This document shows, one piece after another, positions 19,652-27,907 of a stretch of 64,000 nt of DNA. Location: contig DYJT01000002.1 in the NCBI GenBank assembly GCA_020722965.1, positions 116,242 to 180,241 on the forward strand. Reading direction: 5' to 3'. The translations under genes and the position numbers were made by a program. The notes under the pieces were generated by a model. That model saw only the letters and a list, made by a program, of their open reading frames with translations, made no database searches and was not told where the DNA came from. This stretch comes from Brachyspira murdochii. GTDB taxonomy: Bacteria > Spirochaetota > JAAYUW01. The number at the start of each line of letters is the position of its first letter. The first letter of the stretch is position 1.

Positions 19652-21847
19652 ATGGCCCAAACAAATGCAAAAGTTAAAAAACAATCTGTAAATAAGAATA
19701 CAAAAAAGATATCCAAAAGTGAAAAAACAAAAATAGAAACAGAATCGAAGATTGAACCAAAAAAAGAAAATATAGACAAAAAGAATTTAATTATAGTTGA
19801 GAGTCCCACCAAGGTCAAAACAATAAAAGGTTATGTTGGCAAAGATTATGATGTAATTGCGACAAAAGGTCATATACGAGATCTTCCAAAGTTTACTCTT
19901 GGGATAGACATTAAAAATTCTTTTGATCCAAAATATGAAATTCCAAAAGATAAGAAAGAAATTGTTGATGATATTATCAAATCATCTTTTTACAAAGAAA
20001 ATATTTTTCTTGCATCAGATAATGATAGGGAAGGTGAAGCCATAGCCTATCATGTTGCACAAATTTTAAAAGATAAGGTTGCGAGTGATTTGAATCTTAA
20101 AAGAATAGTTTTTAATGAGATTACAAAATCAGCAATACTTAAAGCGCTTGAAAATCCCAAAGAGCTTGATTTACAAAAAGTTGATTCTCAAAAAGCCAGA
20201 AGGGTGCTAGATCGCCTTGTTGGTTATCAGGTGTCACCAATATTGTGGAAAAAAGTATTAAGAGGGATATCGGCGGGAAGAGTTCAAACAGTTGCGTTAA
20301 GATACATAGTCGAAAGAGAAGAGGAAAGAGATAATTTTAAACCTACTGCTTACTGGCCAATCAATGCGATTGTCGAAAATACATACAGATTTGAATTGAA
20401 AAAAATTGATGATAAGAATTATGATCCTAAAAATTTAAAACAGAAGGAAGAAGTTCTTTTGAGGATTAATCAACCAGAGAAATTGAAAGAAGGGATCATT
20501 AAATCTTTAAATATAACATCTTCGAGTTCAAAAAACTTACCCCCATTTATTACATCTACTTTACAACAATCCGCATTTAGATTGTTCAATTATTCACCTA
20601 AAAAAATAATGCAGATAGCTCAAAAATTGTATGAGGGGATTAGCATAGCAGGAGAAAACAAAGGTCTGATAACCTATATGCGAACCGATTCAGTCAGAGT
20701 TTCAGATATAGCAATTTCAGATGTCAAAGATTTTATAAAGCGTAATTTTGGTGAAAAATTAGTTTTAAACATATCAAATTATAATTCATCTGGTAAAAAT
20801 GTACAAGATGCTCATGAAGCAATTCGCCCTACCGATGTTAGCCTGACACCTGAAAGTATCAAGCAATATCTTTCTAAAGAGGAGTACAACATCTATAGCA
20901 TCATTTGGGAAAGATATGTGTCGGCATTCATGAAACCTCCGGTATATAAGAATCTGACCGTAAATATGGAGTCAAGAAATCTTGTTTTTGAGATCAAATT
21001 CAAATCTTTAGTCGAAAAAAATTCTCTTCAAATTTTAAATCTTTTAAAACCCGATACTAAAGACCAGGAATTTCCAGAATTTAAAGAAGGTGATAGAGTT
21101 AAAATAAATGAAATCGAAGTAATTGAGAAATTTACAGAACCACCACCAAGATATGATGAAGCTTTGCTTATAAAGAAATTAAAAGATGAAGGTATTGGAA
21201 GACCTTCAACCTATGCGACAATTCTTGATATCCTTTACAATAGAAATTATGTAATAAAAGAGAATAAAAAGATAATTCCAACAGAGATTGGAAAACTCAC
21301 GATAAATTTTCTTAAAAAATATTTCTCTGAAATATTTGATTATAAATTTACCGCTAAAATGGAAGAGAATCTGGACAAAATAGAAAATGGGCTGATGAAA
21401 TACATCGATGTTTTAGAAAATTTCTATTCAAAATTCTATCCTTTGATTCAATCTGTTGATACTATGGAATCTGTAAAAGACAAGCTTATTTTGAAAACAG
21501 GTTTAAAATGCGATAAATGTGGCAAAGATATGTTAATACGCCATTCTAAAAATGGACTATTTTTAGGTTGTTCGAATTATCCTGAATGTAAAAACACTAA
21601 ACCACTATCATATGGTATTTGTCCAAAATGTAATTTAGGTTTTGTTGTTAAAAGATATTATAAAAATAAATCTTTTTATGGATGCTCAAGATATCCGAAA
21701 TGTGATTTTGTATCATCTAAAAAGTTGGAATTACTCAAATGTCCAAAATGCGGTTCATTTATGTATAATGATATAGAATCGAATCAAATAGTATGTTTGA
21801 ATCCCGATTGTGATTATAAAATTACTTTAAATAAGGATAATTTATAA
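19652..21847 (+). CDS. topA: DNA topoisomerase I
   Basis: LIIVESPTKVKTIKGYVGKDYDVIATKGHIRDLP, GLITYMRTDSVRVS, three C-terminal zinc ribbons. Confidence 0.97.
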   Translation: MAQTNAKVKKQSVNKNTKKISKSEKTKIETESKIEPKKENIDKKNLIIVESPTKVKTIKGYVGKDYDVIATKGHIRDLPKFTLGIDIKNSFDPKYEIPKDKKEIVDDIIKSSFYKENIFLASDNDREGEAIAYHVAQILKDKVASDLNLKRIVFNEITKSAILKALENPKELDLQKVDSQKARRVLDRLVGYQVSPILWKKVLRGISAGRVQTVALRYIVEREEERDNFKPTAYWPINAIVENTYRFELKKIDDKNYDPKNLKQKEEVLLRINQPEKLKEGIIKSLNITSSSSKNLPPFITSTLQQSAFRLFNYSPKKIMQIAQKLYEGISIAGENKGLITYMRTDSVRVSDIAISDVKDFIKRNFGEKLVLNISNYNSSGKNVQDAHEAIRPTDVSLTPESIKQYLSKEEYNIYSIIWERYVSAFMKPPVYKNLTVNMESRNLVFEIKFKSLVEKNSLQILNLLKPDTKDQEFPEFKEGDRVKINEIEVIEKFTEPPPRYDEALLIKKLKDEGIGRPSTYATILDILYNRNYVIKENKKIIPTEIGKLTINFLKKYFSEIFDYKFTAKMEENLDKIENGLMKYIDVLENFYSKFYPLIQSVDTMESVKDKLILKTGLKCDKCGKDMLIRHSKNGLFLGCSNYPECKNTKPLSYGICPKCNLGFVVKRYYKNKSFYGCSRYPKCDFVSSKKLELLKCPKCGSFMYNDIESNQIVCLNPDCDYKITLNKDNL

Positions 21848-21863
21848 AAATTAAAATTGGCAG

Positions 21864-22766
21864 ATGAAAGAGATTAAAGTTGATGAAGCGATAGATGTTT
21901 TTTGTAATTATATTCAAAAAGTTAAACAATATTCATTTAATACATTTCAGAATTATTACAGTGATTTAAATGAATTTTCATCTTTTTTAAAGAAAAACTG
22001 GCAAATATCAAATATAAATGAGATTTCAGAAGATTCAATAAGATCATTTCTTTCAGAATTACGATTACTAAAAAGACAACCTACTACATTGATAAGAAAA
22101 AGATCTTCTATTCATTCATTTATAAGATTTTTAGAAAAAAGAAATTATATTAATAAAGGGTTAATAATTTTTCCTAAAGGATTTAAAGGAGAAAGAAAAT
22201 TACCAGAATTTTTTACAAAAAATCAGATTTCGGGCTTTTTAAATTATGTTAAGAGTAAGGTCGCTACGGATAATTATAATAGTTTGCGAGATTATATTAT
22301 TGTTGTTTTATTAACTTTTTGTGGAGTAAGAGCATCGGAACTCATAAATTTGAAAAAGGAAAATGTTGATCTTGGTCATGATATTATAAAAGTTACTGGT
22401 AAGGGTAAAAAGCAGAGGATTATTCCTTTTCCTTCTTCTTTTAAAAATGATTTCACTAATCTTCTTAAATTAGCAGAAATCAATGATTTTGAATATCTGT
22501 TTTGCGGGAATAGAAAAAATCAATTGACTAGAAGAGGTCTTTTTTATATATTATCTAAGAGGATGAGTGAATATGGAAGCCTATTAAATATTCATCCTCA
22601 TAAATTAAGACATACATTCGCTACCTTGCTTTTGGATAATGGAGCAGATATAAGGATGATACAAAAATTATTGGGTCATGAATCTATAGCAACCACAGAA
22701 AAATACACTCAATTGGATAAAGCAAGAAAAATTCAGATGTATAATAGATTTCATCCTCATGCTTAA
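21864..22766 (+). CDS. xerC: XerC/XerD-family tyrosine recombinase
   Basis: Catalytic motifs GVRASELINL, HPHKLRHTFATLLLDNGADIRMIQKLLGHESIATTEKYTQL. Confidence 0.92.
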   Translation: MKEIKVDEAIDVFCNYIQKVKQYSFNTFQNYYSDLNEFSSFLKKNWQISNINEISEDSIRSFLSELRLLKRQPTTLIRKRSSIHSFIRFLEKRNYINKGLIIFPKGFKGERKLPEFFTKNQISGFLNYVKSKVATDNYNSLRDYIIVVLLTFCGVRASELINLKKENVDLGHDIIKVTGKGKKQRIIPFPSSFKNDFTNLLKLAEINDFEYLFCGNRKNQLTRRGLFYILSKRMSEYGSLLNIHPHKLRHTFATLLLDNGADIRMIQKLLGHESIATTEKYTQLDKARKIQMYNRFHPHA

Positions 22767-22803
22767 TAAATATTGTTTCTATCAAAAAATTTAGGAAGGA
22801 TAT

Positions 22804-23337
22804 ATGGAAAAAATATATGGTACAACTATTTTATGTGTTAAGAAAGATGATTCTGTCTGTATGGCTGGTGATGGGCAGGTAACCTTAAGTAATATTGTAA
22901 TAAAACAGACCGCGAGAAAGATTCGAAAGATATATAAAGATTCTGTTATTGTTGGATTTGCTGGAGCTGTAGCAGATGCGTTTGCACTTTTAGAAAGATT
23001 TGAAGAAAAACTTAATAAATTCACCGGTGATCTTCAAAGAGCAAGTTATGAACTTGCAAAAGAATGGAGAACGGATAAGATATTAAGAAGATTGGAAGCG
23101 ATGATGATTGTAGCCGACAAGACAGATCTTTTTCTACTTTCTGGCTCAGGCGAAATTATCAAACCAGATGAGCCGATAGTTGCAATTGGTTCTGGAGGAG
23201 CTTATGCATATGCCGCTGCTAAAGCGTTATATAATCATACAGACCTTAATGCAAAGGAAATTTGTTCTAATTCTATGAAAATAGCTTCAGATATATGTAT
23301 CTATACTAATTCTAATATAGTTATAGAGGAGATTTAA
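22804..23337 (+). CDS. hslV: ATP-dependent protease subunit HslV
   Basis: [26 protein letters not shown]...ARKIRKIY...[18 protein letters not shown]; followed by hslU. Confidence 0.96.
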   Translation: MEKIYGTTILCVKKDDSVCMAGDGQVTLSNIVIKQTARKIRKIYKDSVIVGFAGAVADAFALLERFEEKLNKFTGDLQRASYELAKEWRTDKILRRLEAMMIVADKTDLFLLSGSGEIIKPDEPIVAIGSGGAYAYAAAKALYNHTDLNAKEICSNSMKIASDICIYTNSNIVIEEI

Positions 23338-23338
23338 A

Positions 23339-24727
23339 GTGGAAAACAATAATTTATTACAAAATAAAATTAATTTGGATGATCTTATCCCAACTGAAAT
23401 AGTAAAGATGCTAGATAAATACATTATAGGTCAGGATAAAGCCAAAAAAGCTGTATCTATAGCATTAAGGAATAGAAGTAGAAGAAAAAAACTCCCAAAG
23501 GAAATTCGAGATGAAATTATCCCTAAAAATATAATATTAATAGGTCCAACAGGTGTAGGAAAGACTGAAATAGCTCGAAGGATTGCACAACTTACAGGTG
23601 CACCTTTTATCAAGGTTGAAGCCACAAAATATACAGAGATAGGTTATGTCGGAAGAAATGTTGAACAGATAATAAGAGACTTGATGTCAAATGCTGTTTC
23701 ATCTGTCATAAAAGAACAGATGGATCTTTTTAGAGAAAAAGCTAAAGATAAAGTGGAATCGACAATTTTAAGCAAACTAATGCCAACAGATGATGAACCT
23801 TATTCTTTGAAGGATGGTAAAATAGAAGTCGTTGGCGAAGCAAGTAAAAAGTCTAGTGTCACATTAGAAAAGATAAAAGAACTTTATAATCAAGGGAAGT
23901 TCGATGATAAAATAATAGAAATTGAGGTCAAAGAGCAGCAAAATTTTGGTGATATGCTAAATATCCCTGGAATGGAAGATATAGGTGTTGCAATTGGAGG
24001 AATTTTTCCTCCTTTTGGCCAGAAAAAAAAGAAAAGAAGAGTCAAGGTTTCAGAGGCAAAAAAAATTCTTGAAGAAATGGAACTCGAAAAAATGGTGGAT
24101 AAAGATCTTGCAAATGAAATTGCAAAAGATAGAGTTGAAAACATGGGTATTGTATTCATTGATGAGATAGATAAAATAATTGGGGGAAGATCTGAAAGCG
24201 GTCCAGATGTTTCGAGAGAAGGAGTTCAAAGAGATTTGCTCCCCATTATAGAAGGAACAACTGTAATGACAAGATATGGACCAATTAATTCAGATCATAT
24301 CCTTTTCATTGCTGCAGGTGCTTTTTCTTTTCATAAACCATCGGATTTAATACCTGAGCTACAGGGTAGATTTCCTATAAGAGTCGAGCTAAATCCTTTG
24401 ACTAAAGATGATTTTAAAAGAATTTTAATCGAACCTAAAAATGCTTTGATAAAGCAGTATCAAGCTCTATTAAAGACCGAAGATGTAGATCTTGAATTTA
24501 CAGAAGATTCAATAGATTATATCGCAGAAATATCTTCATCTGTTAACACAAAAACAGATAATATTGGAGCTAGAAGACTTCACACCATACTAGAACTTGT
24601 TCTTGAAGATTTGCTCTTCAAAGCAAACGAATATGCCGGACAAAAAGTTGTTGTTGATAAAAATTTTATTGAGTCAAAGGTCTCAGATGTTTTTGAAAAA
24701 AAGGATATCATGAAATATATTTTATAA
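23339..24727 (+). CDS. hslU: ATP-dependent protease ATPase subunit HslU
   Basis: LIGPTGVGKTEIARRIAQLTGAPFIKVEATKYTEIGYVGRNVEQIIRDL; VFIDEIDKI. Confidence 0.97.
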   Translation: MENNNLLQNKINLDDLIPTEIVKMLDKYIIGQDKAKKAVSIALRNRSRRKKLPKEIRDEIIPKNIILIGPTGVGKTEIARRIAQLTGAPFIKVEATKYTEIGYVGRNVEQIIRDLMSNAVSSVIKEQMDLFREKAKDKVESTILSKLMPTDDEPYSLKDGKIEVVGEASKKSSVTLEKIKELYNQGKFDDKIIEIEVKEQQNFGDMLNIPGMEDIGVAIGGIFPPFGQKKKKRRVKVSEAKKILEEMELEKMVDKDLANEIAKDRVENMGIVFIDEIDKIIGGRSESGPDVSREGVQRDLLPIIEGTTVMTRYGPINSDHILFIAAGAFSFHKPSDLIPELQGRFPIRVELNPLTKDDFKRILIEPKNALIKQYQALLKTEDVDLEFTEDSIDYIAEISSSVNTKTDNIGARRLHTILELVLEDLLFKANEYAGQKVVVDKNFIESKVSDVFEKKDIMKYIL

Positions 24728-24745
24728 AATCAAAAACCAAATTTT

Positions 24746-24773
24746 AAAAAATTTAATTCTATAAAGAATTAAA
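24746..24773 (-). terminator. AT-rich hairpin, probable terminator downstream of uppP (minus strand)
   Basis: TTTAATTCT/AGAATTAAA perfect 9-bp stem, loop ATAA; on the minus strand it is followed by TTTTTT. Confidence 0.5.
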
Positions 24774-24805
24774 CCCATAATAGAAATTTATTTTATAAAC
24801 AATTA

Positions 24806-24841
24806 GTTTTGTAAATAATTAACTAATTCTTTTTACAAAAC
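24806..24841. repeat. Inverted repeat at convergent hslU/uppP ends
   Basis: GTTTTGTAAA (24806-24815) and TTTACAAAAC (24832-24841), perfect 10-bp complement; nested AATTAGTT/AACTAATT alternative. Confidence 0.6.
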
Positions 24842-25660
24842 CAAGATTAAAATAACAACGATTGCTAAAATTATTCTATACCAACCAAATAAAGAAAAGT
24901 TATTTTTTTGAATGTATTTAATAAAAGATTTAATAACCAATAGAGCGATAAAAAAAGAAGAGACAAAACCGGTAAAAAGCATAATAATCTGTTCTAATGA
25001 TAGATCAATTTTAGCACTTAAAAGAGAAAATAATGATGCGCCAATTATTGTCGGGATGGCAAGGAAAAATGAAAATTCGGCTGCATCTTCCCTCGCCAGA
25101 CCAACTATAATCCCACCTATAATAGTTGCTGCAGAGCGCGAGGTTCCCGGAATCATCGCTAGAACTTGAAATAACCCTATTAATAATGCCTTCAGGAAAT
25201 TCAAATTAGAAATTTTAGTTGTAACCAATTCATCAGAATTATTTTTGAAATTCAATAAACCAGGTTTTTCAATTATTATTAGTATTAAGCCATATGTTAT
25301 CAATGTAATGCAAACAGTTAGAGGATTAAAAAGTTTTTCAGAAATAAAATCTTTAAAAAAGTAGCCAAATATTACCGCTGGAAGCGTTGCAATAATTATA
25401 AAAATCCAGAGATTTATTTTATCTTTATCAAATTTTAAATTCTTTTTAATTGGCCATAATCTGTAAAAATAAATAAAAATTACCGCTAAAATTGCACCAC
25501 TTTGGATAAAAACCTCGAATACATTTGTAAAATCTTTATTTTCTGAAATTTTTAAAAAGGTATTCAGAAGTATTAAATGCCCTGTACTGCTAATAGGCAA
25601 AAATTCTGTTAATCCTTCTATTATCCCAAACACAAGACTTTTCAAAATAGAAATAATCAT
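24833..25660 (-). CDS. uppP: Undecaprenyl-diphosphatase UppP (BacA)
   Basis: GIIEGLTEFLPISSTGHLIL and IPGTSRSAATIIGGIIVGL motifs. Confidence 0.96.
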   Translation of the reverse strand: MIISILKSLVFGIIEGLTEFLPISSTGHLILLNTFLKISENKDFTNVFEVFIQSGAILAVIFIYFYRLWPIKKNLKFDKDKINLWIFIIIATLPAVIFGYFFKDFISEKLFNPLTVCITLITYGLILIIIEKPGLLNFKNNSDELVTTKISNLNFLKALLIGLFQVLAMIPGTSRSAATIIGGIIVGLAREDAAEFSFFLAIPTIIGASLFSLLSAKIDLSLEQIIMLFTGFVSSFFIALLVIKSFIKYIQKNNFSLFGWYRIILAIVVILILVL

Positions 25661-25770
25661 AATCTTTTACCTTGTTAATTTTAATAACACTAACAAATAA
25701 AAATAATAAGTAAAATTATTTATTTTGTCTGTAATCATAAAAAAAATATTTAAATATAATTTAATAAACC

Positions 25771-25798
25771 TTGACAAATAATTAAAATTAAATAAATT
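25771..25798 (+). promoter_or_regulatory. Putative sigma-70-type promoter of ABC exporter leader
   Basis: TTGACA (25771-25776) and TAAATT (25793-25798), 16-nt spacing. Confidence 0.45.
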
Positions 25799-25832
25799 GA
25801 TTTTACGAATTTACAACATTTAGGAGAGCAAA

Positions 25833-25889
25833 ATGGTTAATTTAAAGAGAAACGATAGAGCTTATTTAATTGTAATAAACATGACATAA
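25833..25889 (+). CDS. 18-aa leader peptide MVNLKRNDRAYLIVINMT
   Basis: ATG 25833, stop TAA 25887-25889; AGGAGAG SD at ~25822; stop codon abuts the first pairing segment of the downstream attenuator. Confidence 0.65.
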   Translation: MVNLKRNDRAYLIVINMT

Positions 25890-26049
25890 TCCTGTTTCTC
25901 TTTGATATTCTTTAGCAAAAGATAAACAACAGATAAGAATATTAGATGAAACAGGATTTTGTAAAACTTGGTTAGATCCTGTTTCATTGATATTTTAAAT
26001 AATATTTTAAAACTATAAATCGCCTGGATCTAACCAGGCGATTTTTTTT
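25888..26049 (+). promoter_or_regulatory. Putative ribosome-mediated transcription attenuator (segments 1:2 / 2:3 / 3:4 / terminator)
   Basis: 1: ATCCTGTTTC 25889-25898; 2: GAAACAGGAT 25948-25957; 3: TGGTTAGATCC 25969-25979 overlapping ATCCTGTTTCAT 25976-25987; 4: GGATCTAACCA 26026-26036 inside the terminator hairpin. Confidence 0.8.
26017..26049 (+). terminator. Intrinsic terminator in leader of ABC exporter operon
   Basis: AAATCGCCTGG-ATCTAA-CCAGGCGATTT followed by an 8-T run (26042-26049), 20 nt before the ATG of the first ABC gene. Confidence 0.92.
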
Positions 26050-26068
26050 ATAATATAAGGAATATTTT

Positions 26069-27883
26069 ATGAGAACGGTAAAAGCACAAAAAATAATTTG
26101 CAAAATTATTAGTAAACATTGGTTAACATTATTGATCTCTATTTTGTTAATGATCGCAACAACTATAATTGGGATTTATCTTCCAGTCATAATTAAGCAT
26201 GCTATAGATGAAAACATTATGAAAAGAGATATCTTGGGGCTTGAAAAAGATACTTTTCTATTTTTTATACTTTTAGTAATTCTCTCATTTTTAACATTCT
26301 TAAGTATCTTTATAACCGAGCTTTTTGGGCAGAAATTTTTATTTGACTTAAAACAAACAATATTCTCACATATTCTTCACGCAAAAATTAAGATTTTTGA
26401 TACACATCCAGTCGGTAGATTGATCTCAAGGATTGAATCAGATGGAGAAAGCTTAAGAGAATTCTTTACAAATAGTGTAATATCGATATTATCAGATATT
26501 TTTATTTGCTTTGGCATGATAGCTATTTTATTAAAATTTTCATATCAACTTACACTTTTAATAATACCGGTTATAATACTTATATTTATCTTCTCTTTCT
26601 GGTATCAAAGATCTGTATCACCCTTTTGGGTTAATTTAAGAAAGATAAATTCTCAGTTATTCGGTTTTTTCTCTGATTTTTTGAAAGGCAATCAAATATT
26701 AAAGATTTTTCATAAAAAACCATGGGCATTTCAAAAAATAAATAAAAGTGTTGAAAAAAAATATAAAAATGAATTAAGAGGCGGTCTTTTCGATTCAATT
26801 TATAATAATTCGCTTCAAATATTCGAAGCAATAAGCATTTCTTTGATACTCTGGTTTGGAGGTTTGAAATCCTTATCTAACAAGATAACAATGGGCACTA
26901 TTATTCTCTTTGTGACATACATGAAACAATTTTTTGGTCCTATAAGAAATCTTTCTTCTCAATTCCAGATATTTCAAAAGGCAATTGCCTCTGTAAAAAG
27001 AATTAATGATGTTTTTCAAATGGAAATTGAAGAGATTGAAAAGGGAGAAAAAATAATTTTTACAAAAGATATTAAATTTAGCAATCTAAGTTTTGCTTAC
27101 AATTTAAAAATTGAAGAAGAAAAAGAGAAAAATAAAGATGAACAATTAGAATTAACTGATAATGAAAGTTACCAAACAAGAAAATTTGCCGTTGAAAATT
27201 TAAATTTTACCATAAATAAAGGAGAAAAAATTGGTATAGTCGGTAGAACAGGCTGTGGGAAAACGACTATTGCGTCTTTGTTGTTAAAGTTTTATGAAGA
27301 TTATGACGGAAGCATTCAAATAGATGGAAATGAACTTAAAAATATTTCGATAAATGCTATAAGATCGATGATAGGTGCGGTATTTCAGGATACTTTTTTG
27401 TTTGCTGATACTATATTAAACAATATAATACTGGATAAAAAACTATCTGAAACATTTGTCAATAAAGCAATAGAAGATCTTGGAGTATCATCTGTTTTTG
27501 AAAATTTTCCAGAGGGTTTAAAAACCATAATAAAAGAGGATGGGACAAATCTTTCCTCTGGTGAAAAGCAGGTAATAGCATTATTAAGGGTTTATATAAG
27601 GAATCCAGAGATTTTTCTTCTTGATGAAGCAACTTCATCTATTGATAATCGAACAGAAAATATTATTTATAAAGCTCTTGAAAAAATATTAGAAAATAGA
27701 ACTGCTATTATAATAGCACATAGATTATCTACCATAGAATTTTGTGATAGAATTTTATGTTTTCACGAAGGGAAACTAGTAGAAGAAGGAACAAAAGATG
27801 AATTAATAAATTCTAATGGATATTTTGCAAAACTTTACCAAAATTATAAAGATGAGCAAAGATTTTCGGCTTTTTTAGCTTAA
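26069..27883 (+). CDS. ABC exporter half-transporter, subunit 1 (consensus Walker B Glu and switch His; degenerate signature LSSGE)
   Basis: N-terminal TMD; GRTGCGKTT, NLSSGEKQVIALLRV, IFLLDEATSSID, IAHRLSTI. Confidence 0.95.
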   Translation: MRTVKAQKIICKIISKHWLTLLISILLMIATTIIGIYLPVIIKHAIDENIMKRDILGLEKDTFLFFILLVILSFLTFLSIFITELFGQKFLFDLKQTIFSHILHAKIKIFDTHPVGRLISRIESDGESLREFFTNSVISILSDIFICFGMIAILLKFSYQLTLLIIPVIILIFIFSFWYQRSVSPFWVNLRKINSQLFGFFSDFLKGNQILKIFHKKPWAFQKINKSVEKKYKNELRGGLFDSIYNNSLQIFEAISISLILWFGGLKSLSNKITMGTIILFVTYMKQFFGPIRNLSSQFQIFQKAIASVKRINDVFQMEIEEIEKGEKIIFTKDIKFSNLSFAYNLKIEEEKEKNKDEQLELTDNESYQTRKFAVENLNFTINKGEKIGIVGRTGCGKTTIASLLLKFYEDYDGSIQIDGNELKNISINAIRSMIGAVFQDTFLFADTILNNIILDKKLSETFVNKAIEDLGVSSVFENFPEGLKTIIKEDGTNLSSGEKQVIALLRVYIRNPEIFLLDEATSSIDNRTENIIYKALEKILENRTAIIIAHRLSTIEFCDRILCFHEGKLVEEGTKDELINSNGYFAKLYQNYKDEQRFSAFLA

Positions 27884-27907
27884 AATCTAGCAAATAAGGA
27901 AAAATAT

